Assembly: GCA_003550305.1 (NCBI GenBank)
Contig: QKYT01000103.1
Span: forward strand, 4,468-18,400
Direction: 5' to 3'
DNA: 13,933 bases
Source of the DNA: Glomus cerebriforme
Taxonomy: Eukaryota > Glomeromycota > Glomeromycetes > Glomerales > Glomeraceae
The position numbers and the translations under genes were made by a program. The notes below the pieces were generated by a model. That model did not search any database and was not told the DNA's origin. It saw only the letters and a program-made list of their open reading frames with translations. Positions 8,824 through 13,933 of the stretch are shown here, in pieces (position 1 is the stretch's first letter; each line of letters opens with the position of its first letter).

Positions 8824-10326
8824 TTAATCATCATCATCATCATCATCATAATCATAGTTTTTAGTAATAAATTTTTTAATAAGACCTATTTTCATATATT
8901 TATTAATTATTTTTATATTTTCTACATTTAAAACAATACTATTATCATTATCCTTAAAAATAGTTAATGAAAGTGATTTTTGTGAGACCCTATTTTTCCA
9001 ACTTATAAAAAATTTCTCTAATTCATCTGGAAGTATTTCTGATGGAGCACAATAATATATTTCTAATTCATAAAAATTTTTTGGTGAATGCTTTACCAAA
9101 ACATCCAAAAATTCTTTATCATTTAAATATCCATNATTACACCAAACTCTAATATTTTCTAAATATTGACAACTATTTAAAATCACTTTTAATGTTTCTA
9201 ATTCATTACCCTCAAATATAGTAAATAAAATTTTAAGATTAGGACAAAATTTAGCTATAGCTAAATTTANTGAATTATTATTATCACCTACATAAAATTC
9301 TATCAAATTTTTTCCATTGATTTCGAAAAATTTAATTAACGTTTCAACTCTTGGACATGCAAATAAAAATTTTAAAACTCTTAATTGTGAAAAAGAAACA
9401 TTTTGTAATTGATTAAATTCATCAATAAANTTACTAAAGTAAAAAGATAAAATAAGTTCTTGTAAATTTGTAAACATAGATATGANTGATAAAGGTATAT
9501 AATATTGTATTATTTTTAATTTGGTTAATGTTAAAGAGGATTTAATTAATGAGGAAGTTGTAATTTCCATTCCATTATGATAATTTTCAGATTTTAATGT
9601 TAAACTTTTTAAATTATTTTGCAAACTAATTAAATCTGTTAACCCATCTGATAGTACAACTCTAAAATCTATAGTTAATGATTTTATATTATGACATATT
9701 TGAGAAATTTGATAAAAAAATCCAGAATAAATATCTGAACTACAATTTAATTTGGTAAGATCTTTTAAACAATTTTTTGTTCTAGGAAAACAAATAATAG
9801 AATTACGAATATCTTTTGAATATCCTGAATAATAATTTAAAAATTTTAAGGATGAAATTTGGTTCATAAACATTTTTAATATTTCTAATATTTCTTGTAA
9901 TAATAAATATTTGTTATAATTTAAGCTTTCTGAATTAATAGACTGTTGTTGTTGATTTTCAAGAACATATTGAATCATTTGATTAATTTTATGAATTGAA
10001 AGAACTTTACAAAAGGATGCATAANTAAATAATGGAGNTTTTTGTGTTGGAGTATTAATAAAAATTCCATTGTTATACAAAAATTCTTTTGATTCATTAG
10101 GAAGACAAGCAAATAAAGTACTAATAATTGTTAATGGTATATGTGTTCGGTAATATGGTTNATAATATACATTATATGGAATATTCCAAACATTCCTCCA
10201 TAAAATTCTAATTACTATTTTACAATAAAGACGATTTACTAATAAACATGAATATAAAGTAAGTTTGTCATCTTCTAAATGTTCAAATATTTCATTAAGN
10301 CAATCAGTAGGAAGTAAACAAGACAT
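8824..10326 (-). CDS. F-box protein with leucine-rich repeat-like region
   Basis: This is a single uninterrupted 500-codon frame. Residues about 1-46 form an F-box: MSCLLPTD, LNEIFEHLEDDKLTLYSCLLVNR, then LWRNVW. F-box domains bind Skp1 and recruit substrates to SCF ubiquitin ligases. Residues about 170-430 contain irregular leucine-rich segments (such as NNLKSLTLKS, TNLQELILSF, PNLKILFTIF, QYLENIRVW), the usual substrate-recognition region of this type. The protein ends in DYDDDDDDD, coded by an ATC/GAT repeat. The length and single-exon form match the very large Rhizophagus F-box family. Eight single n bases leave eight residues undetermined; the one in the F-box is TGN, probably Cys. The start was chosen because the F-box begins directly at this ATG, behind a poly-A/T tract. 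The substrate is unknown. It is convergent with the permease gene. Confidence 0.88.
   Translation of the reverse strand: MSCLLPTDXLNEIFEHLEDDKLTLYSCLLVNRLYCKIVIRILWRNVWNIPYNVYYXPYYRTHIPLTIISTLFACLPNESKEFLYNNGIFINTPTQKXPLFXYASFCKVLSIHKINQMIQYVLENQQQQSINSESLNYNKYLLLQEILEILKMFMNQISSLKFLNYYSGYSKDIRNSIICFPRTKNCLKDLTKLNCSSDIYSGFFYQISQICHNIKSLTIDFRVVLSDGLTDLISLQNNLKSLTLKSENYHNGMEITTSSLIKSSLTLTKLKIIQYYIPLSXISMFTNLQELILSFYFSXFIDEFNQLQNVSFSQLRVLKFLFACPRVETLIKFFEINGKNLIEFYVGDNNNSXNLAIAKFCPNLKILFTIFEGNELETLKVILNSCQYLENIRVWCNXGYLNDKEFLDVLVKHSPKNFYELEIYYCAPSEILPDELEKFFISWKNRVSQKSLSLTIFKDNDNSIVLNVENIKIINKYMKIGLIKKFITKNYDYDDDDDDD
8827..8847. repeat. ATC trinucleotide microsatellite (7 copies)
   Basis: Seven exact ATC units on the plus strand encode the seven terminal Asp residues of the F-box protein on the minus strand. 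An ATA-ATC-ATA extension continues the pattern. Trinucleotide length changes would alter the acidic tail without shifting the frame. Confidence 0.9.
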
Positions 10327-11015
10327 TTTTTTTAAAAAAAAAAACTGAGGCGAAAGTTAAAAGTAACATGAACTTTAATTTGTTTACATATTTATTTAAA
10401 AATTTTTGTAACAGGTAAACAATAAACAAATTACATCATTGTGTAACATTAAAGGCTGACGCATAATTTTGAGCCGAATTTCATTTATATTAATATAATG
10501 AATTTTTAGATGTTAAATTGTATTCCGATCTTTTTCTATTTTCTGTTTTTTATTTATTTTCAAATTTCAATATTTATAATACGATTACGATTTAAATAAT
10601 AGGTACGAATAATAGCAGGAGAAAAAAATTTTAACTGAGTCATTATAGTTGCCTGACGAAACCTGTCAAAACTTACCAAGCTATATTAAATAGTCGAAAC
10701 TATATTAAAGACTTATTAAAAAGCTTGTCAAAACTATAGGTTTAGACGTTTTGTCAAATCTAAAAATTCTTTATGACTTATTCCATGAGATTTATACGGG
10801 AATCCAATCTCCAAGTGTTTTCGTATTACTAATAACCGGTAAATATGAATGTTTAAAATAAGGACAACTTAATGAGCAGAAATTTCACTAATATCATCTG
10901 GTTGAAGGTCTACACACTTTTATANACTGTAAAAAGTCTAATTTAAACAAATTTTACATTATAGGGGGGCTTAGTAAATCAATCAAATTTATCAATTATC
11001 ATTGATAAAATTTTT
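10327..11015. other. Intergenic region upstream of the F-box gene
   Basis: This is AT-rich. A T/A tract directly precedes the F-box ATG. Near 10655-10735 related short words recur (TGTCAAAACT twice, AAGCT/AGCTT, ACTATATTAAA twice), giving weak local repetition. A run of six G occurs near 10964. No gene or RNA structure is supported, and I cannot place a promoter for the F-box gene with confidence. Confidence 0.45.
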
Positions 11016-11246
11016 TTAACTATTAAACGACGTTCTTCTCGGATTGTCCGCATTCTTCAAATCAATTTTATCTAATTCGGTAGAGTCNCAAAGAGGATAA
11101 CGAAAATTAGTGCCTTCAAATCGTCCACCACATGGGATTCTGAAAAAACAGATTGATCCAGACATTGTTTGGCTAATTTCTTCGATGAAGTCAAACTCGA
11201 CGATTCTTTTTATGATTTTTTTATAAAAAAATTTTATTCCTTTCTT
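11016..11246 (-). CDS. Unassigned small open frame, possibly a gene fragment
   Basis: The minus strand is open for about 77 codons up to TAA at 11016-11018; an internal ATG at 11165-11163 would give 49 residues. The translation (IIKRIVEFDFIEEISQ, later FFRIPCGGRFEGTNFRYPL, then LDKIDLKNADNPRRTSFNS) has a balanced amino-acid mix, unlike the low-complexity frames elsewhere in this AT-rich DNA. That suggests real coding ancestry. The n at 11088 falls in a TGN codon (Cys, Trp or stop). I do not recognise the family, and no splice partners are evident. It could equally be a remnant of the inverted-repeat element that begins about 140 bp away. Confidence 0.3.
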   Translation of the reverse strand, partial: KKGIKFFYKKIIKRIVEFDFIEEISQTMSGSICFFRIPCGGRFEGTNFRYPLXDSTELDKIDLKNADNPRRTSFNS

Positions 11247-11414
11247 TCATAATTTTTTTTAGATATTTCCAAATTTTATTTTTTTTCACCACCATTAAAA
11301 TCATTCGTGTGGATAAAGAATAACGTGTTTTAGTTGTCACCAGTAATAAAAAAAGAAGAATCGGTAATATGATAAATTAAATTATCGCCGTTTTCAAAAT
11401 GGTGTATGCAGTGT

Positions 11415-11911
11415 CGATCATCTGATTAAAAAAAACCCCAAATTTTTGCCGAATATTTTGAACTTGACAATTTAAAGTGTTCTACTTTTGTGATTACTTA
11501 CGATTTCCCGGCAGTATTTGTGTTAGTATATTTGTTCACAGCTTCTTCTTGAGTTTTATGCTAGGTCATTATGTACTATTTGAAGTTTCTTTCGCTTAAA
11601 GTTTGAGATTACCGTGATTACTGGCAATTATTGGTGATTATCGGTCTTTCTTTTAGATTCTAAGTTTCAGTTGCTTTTTTTTTTAGTTTTTAATGGTGAA
11701 TAACTGTTTTCCTCTTGATATAACAGGTATAACAAGAAAAAAAACATGCCACACTAGTATTGGTGTCAGGGTTTTGTGAATAAATTTCAAATTTTTTAGA
11801 TATTATAGATTTATTGTTATTTAACGTAATTTTAACGCTTTGGTAAATTAAACTGGTTCCAAAAAACTATGTAAAAGTTGTTATAANACACTCAAAGATA
11901 ATTTAAACCTG
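11415..11911. other. Interior of the bracketed region, non-coding part
   Basis: No open frame is convincing here. A run of related words, GATTACCGT-GATTACTGGCAATTATTGGT-GATTATCGGT, spans 11607-11645 and is a short imperfect tandem repeat; a related GATTACTTACGATTTCCCGG lies near 11490. This may be the 5' non-coding part of the LINE-derived copy that follows, or of the inverted-repeat element; I cannot tell which. Confidence 0.4.
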
Positions 11912-12397
11912 ATGCTGCTTTCACACCAGCTTATCCCGAAAAATTTAGATGATTTATTTACTATTGTTTTCCGTTCTAAAAAAACTCGTCATCGACATCT
12001 ATTGGACTTTTTACACTTTTTCCTAATGGACCTCCGTAAAGTCACGTGGTCAGCACATTGCCACGCACGCATGATTTGGGAAAAATNATTAAATATTAAA
12101 CGCAAAGACAAACGTTCTCNTNCCAATCGACCTGGTCCCATCGACCATACACTTCCCCGTACAGTGGACTCTCTACCTNGTCCGATTATTTCTCAAGTAC
12201 CCTCTAGGTTCTCTGAATCATTATGGCTCATTTGGGCTTCTTCAAATTTTTTACATTCGGGATCATGGTCCCATCATAGATTTTTTCATTTATCTTTTAA
12301 TAATTTTATTAGTTTTTCTGATTTTGTATCAAGTTTAGATTTTATTTCTTTTTCACATCCGCTACTTCATGACCCTATATTTTTATTAGATAGATAA
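11912..12397 (+). pseudogene. C-terminal remnant of a probable LINE reverse-transcriptase ORF
   Basis: A 161-codon frame starts at ATG 11912, probably not a true start. It includes KKTRHRHLLDFLHFFLMDLR, then VTWSAHCHARMIWEK and NIKRKDKRS. A basic His/Arg stretch followed by a Trp...Cys...Trp-Glu pattern resembles the C-terminal end of ORF2 proteins of Rhizophagus LINE-like elements as I remember them; no catalytic domain is present. The frame ends just before a sequence that recurs at 13141-13314 and ends in an A-rich tail, as expected for the end of a non-LTR retrotransposon. Five n bases (four of them inside this frame) blur the region 11887-12179. Alternatively it is a chance frame within a non-coding element. 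A 5'-truncated dead copy is the likeliest reading. Confidence 0.45.
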
Positions 12398-12566
12398 AGG
12401 ACGGATTGGCTTTACCTATCGTATCCGTTAGGCGTAGGCAGTTCCCATTGGGGGCTCAGATATTTTTCGTTAGTAATTGTAGAAATAGTCACTTTTAGTT
12501 TTCTATTTTTGTTACTTATAGACTTGTATCGAATCCGCGCTATCATAAAAATAAAAATAAAATAAA
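12398..12566 (+). mobile_element. LINE 3' end, copy A, with A-rich tail
   Basis: From GGACGGATTGGCTTTACC to GAATCCGCGCTATC, followed by a tail of ATAAAA units, this segment matches the reverse complement of 13141-13314 at about 90% by eye. The shared 3' portion ending in an A-rich simple repeat is the hallmark of target-primed non-LTR retrotransposon copies. It follows directly on the 161-codon remnant, so the two are read as one truncated copy. The 33-bp inverted-repeat arm begins three bases beyond the tail. Confidence 0.7.
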
Positions 12567-12601
12567 CAACACTGCATACACCATTTTGAAAACGGCGATA
12601 A

Positions 12602-13140
12602 AATCGACCCCCATTTATTAATAATTTTTTTAGAGTGTTTTTATTTAAAAAATAGAATTGTTGTACAAAATCAATAATTATTCATCAAAATGGTATTTTT
12701 TTTTTCTTGAACAAATTGTAGAACCTTGATACTATTAAGTTATAGATTGATTCTTTTTAAATTATCAACACGTGGTTCAATTAAATCCATATCGCATCAA
12801 ATTTCAAGGATCNTATTAACATATTTACTGCGGGATTAAGATTTCTTTAATACAGAAAAGGGATCGATGATAAAAGAGTATAAATTGTAAATCAAGTAAA
12901 CAAAAAATTTAAAATAATAAATACTTTTTAAATTGATTCAAGATTGTCATCATTAAAACCTTACCACAAAAATTTAAAAAATTTAGTAACGAATTAAAGA
13001 CTACGAAAATTTAAAATTTTAATTTAACTTAAAAAATTCATTGATTTATTTATTGTCACATAAATTCAAATAAAAGAATATAAAGAACGTTAGATTTTTC
13101 CAAAAGATATTTCTGAAAAATCGTAACAGATTACAAAATT
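12602..13140. other. AT-rich spacer between two convergent LINE tails
   Basis: I see no coding frame, RNA gene or repeat here beyond A/T runs. A single n lies at 12813. A short GC-richer patch (AAATCGACCCCC) continues from the inverted-repeat arm and may belong to the same element. Confidence 0.5.
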
Positions 13141-13314
13141 TTTATTTTATTTATTTTTATTTTTATGATAGCGCGGATTCGCTACAAGTCTAAAAGTAAC
13201 AAAAATAGAAAACTAATAGTGACTATTTCTAAAATTACTAACGAAAAGTAGCTGAGCCCCCAAATGTGAACTGTCTACGCCTAGCGAAAAAGATAGGTAA
13301 AACCAATCCACCCT
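13141..13314 (-). mobile_element. LINE 3' end, copy B, inverted relative to copy A
   Basis: Read on the minus strand this runs from AGGGTGGATTGGTTTTACC through GGGGGCTCAG, CGTTAGTAAT and AGTTTTCTATTTTTGTTACT to GCGAATCCGCGCTATC. It ends in the same ATAAAA-rich tail as copy A. About fifteen substitutions and one small indel separate the two. Only the 3' untranslated part is present, so it is a severely 5'-truncated insertion. I see no clear target-site duplication. Confidence 0.7.
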
Positions 13315-13605
13315 CGATAGAAAAAAGGCTCGCAAGCTTAATCTAACCGCACTGTTCTTTCAGTTAATAAAACTGCCTCGTGTAAATTTTTATTTTATTT
13401 ATACTGTATATTAAAATAAAATATACTGTAAATAGTTNACACGTGATGATTTGATCCTCAAATTTTTTGTGTAAACTGCGTTAAGATTGTTACACGATTA
13501 TGAATTTGGTTAATTTCGGACGAAAACTCCGTTCTGAAAAAAAAATCTTACAATTTAAACTTTTTTAATTTGGCTTTTTTTCGAAAAATTAAAAATTTAA
13601 TCATT
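13315..13605. promoter_or_regulatory. Upstream region of the kinase gene
   Basis: This stretch precedes the kinase ATG. It holds ATATACTGTA-type words twice (near 13400 and 13420). A CACGTG E-box palindrome, of the kind bound by bHLH factors, lies at 13440-13445. A/T tracts occur close to the start. No TATA box stands out from the AT-rich background. The regulatory reading is an inference from position and the single motif. Confidence 0.3.
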
Positions 13606-13933
13606 ATGTCCACTATTCGAAAAGAATTAATTAATGCTGCAATTAGTAACGCAATGGCATTAATAAATTATAATATTCACGATGACATAAACAAATATTN
13701 TGAACTTTTACAANAAATGGTTCTTGCTGATAANNCTTTTACAGATGATGAAAAATCTTTTGCAATAAAGGAAATAAATAAAACGTATGACAAAAATAAA
13801 ATTGCTTTTAATAGAGGAACAAAAAGAGTTTGTGAAAATTGTAACCAAGAATGTTTAGCAACATTATATTGTGAATATTGTGTTCGAAATTATTTAAAAG
13901 CAAATTTTTCAAATTGGACATCTGGAAATAATG
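13606..13933 (+). CDS. Protein kinase N-terminal part (cut by window edge)
   Basis: From ATG at 13606 the frame stays open to the window end (109 codons). It starts MSTIRKELINAAISNAMAL, continues with a polar segment, then CENCNQECLATLYCEYC, and ends NYLKANFSNWTSGNN. The paired Cys-x-x-Cys motifs followed by NWTSGN are, as I know the family, the standard lead-in to the catalytic domain of the many tyrosine-kinase-like Rhizophagus kinases. The glycine-rich loop and catalytic residues would lie beyond the window and are not seen. The Cys pairs could bind zinc. Four n bases (13700, 13714, 13735-13736) leave several residues undetermined. The start is the first ATG after in-frame AT-rich sequence and fits the family's usual short N-terminus. 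Confidence 0.75.
   Translation, partial: MSTIRKELINAAISNAMALINYNIHDDINKYXELLQXMVLADXXFTDDEKSFAIKEINKTYDKNKIAFNRGTKRVCENCNQECLATLYCEYCVRNYLKANFSNWTSGNN

Larger units (their letters stand above)
11382..12601. repeat. Perfect 33-bp inverted repeat bracketing 1.15 kb
   Basis: The 33 bases at 11382-11414 (starting TTATCGCCGTTTTC, ending TATGCAGTGT) are the exact reverse complement of 12569-12601. Homology stops sharply on both sides. At the outer edge the repeat can be read as TA followed by a 30-bp terminal inverted repeat (TCGCCG...), with TA again after the right copy. That would fit a Tc1/mariner-type element of about 1.2 kb with a TA target site. Alternatively the ends may face outward and belong to two separate elements. 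The interior holds a LINE fragment and no recognisable mariner transposase. The right arm starts only a few bases after the LINE tail. Confidence 0.8.

Noticed and set aside
11912..12397. Intact stand-alone gene
   Set aside because: It lacks any complete domain, directly abuts a repeated 3' end with an A-rich tail, and contains several ambiguous bases, so a LINE remnant is the better reading.

Overview
The window looks like nuclear DNA of an arbuscular mycorrhizal fungus (Glomeromycotina, Rhizophagus-like). The base composition is very AT-rich. Introns are short (68-105 bp) with GTAAGT/GTATGT-type donors. The gene families are ones that are greatly expanded in that group: an APC amino-acid permease, an intronless F-box/leucine-rich protein, and a protein kinase whose N-terminus ends in Cys-rich motifs and NWTSGN. 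This assignment rests on recognised protein style, not on a search.

Layout. 1-250: a 21-23 bp minisatellite ending in a foldback of itself. 521-2209: a decayed DNA-transposon transposase broken by frameshifts and stops; its residual motifs recall the P-element/THAP9-like transposases abundant in Rhizophagus. 2290-3540: a C-poor, G-rich block of diverged tandem repeats, followed by an abrupt switch to C-rich, G-poor sequence (3545-3710) with a short Gln-rich open frame. 3854-3997: a complete foldback (MITE-like) element. 3998-5057: AT-rich intergenic DNA with short hairpins and a TATA box. 5058-7294 (+): the best gene here, an eight-exon amino-acid permease of 548 residues whose exons join in frame. 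7295-8823: intergenic, with one GC-rich island at about 7880-7990. 8824-10326 (-): a 500-residue intronless F-box protein. 10327-13605: a second repeat-rich stretch. It holds a small unassigned minus-strand open frame, a perfect 33-bp inverted repeat bracketing about 1.15 kb, the C-terminal remnant of a probable LINE ORF with its 3' end, and a second, oppositely oriented copy of that LINE 3' end. 13606-13933 (+): the N-terminal part of a probable protein kinase, cut by the window edge.

The genes do not form an operon or an obvious pathway. The intact permease, F-box and kinase genes are separated by transposon debris, which fits a repeat-rich fungal genome. All 21 ambiguous bases (n) lie between 9135 and 13736 and none lie in the first 9134 bases, so the right third is of lower or mixed consensus quality. 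I see no convincing new multi-gene system. The most unusual items are the perfect 33-bp inverted repeat beside a LINE tail, the complete foldback element, and the strand-skewed tandem block.
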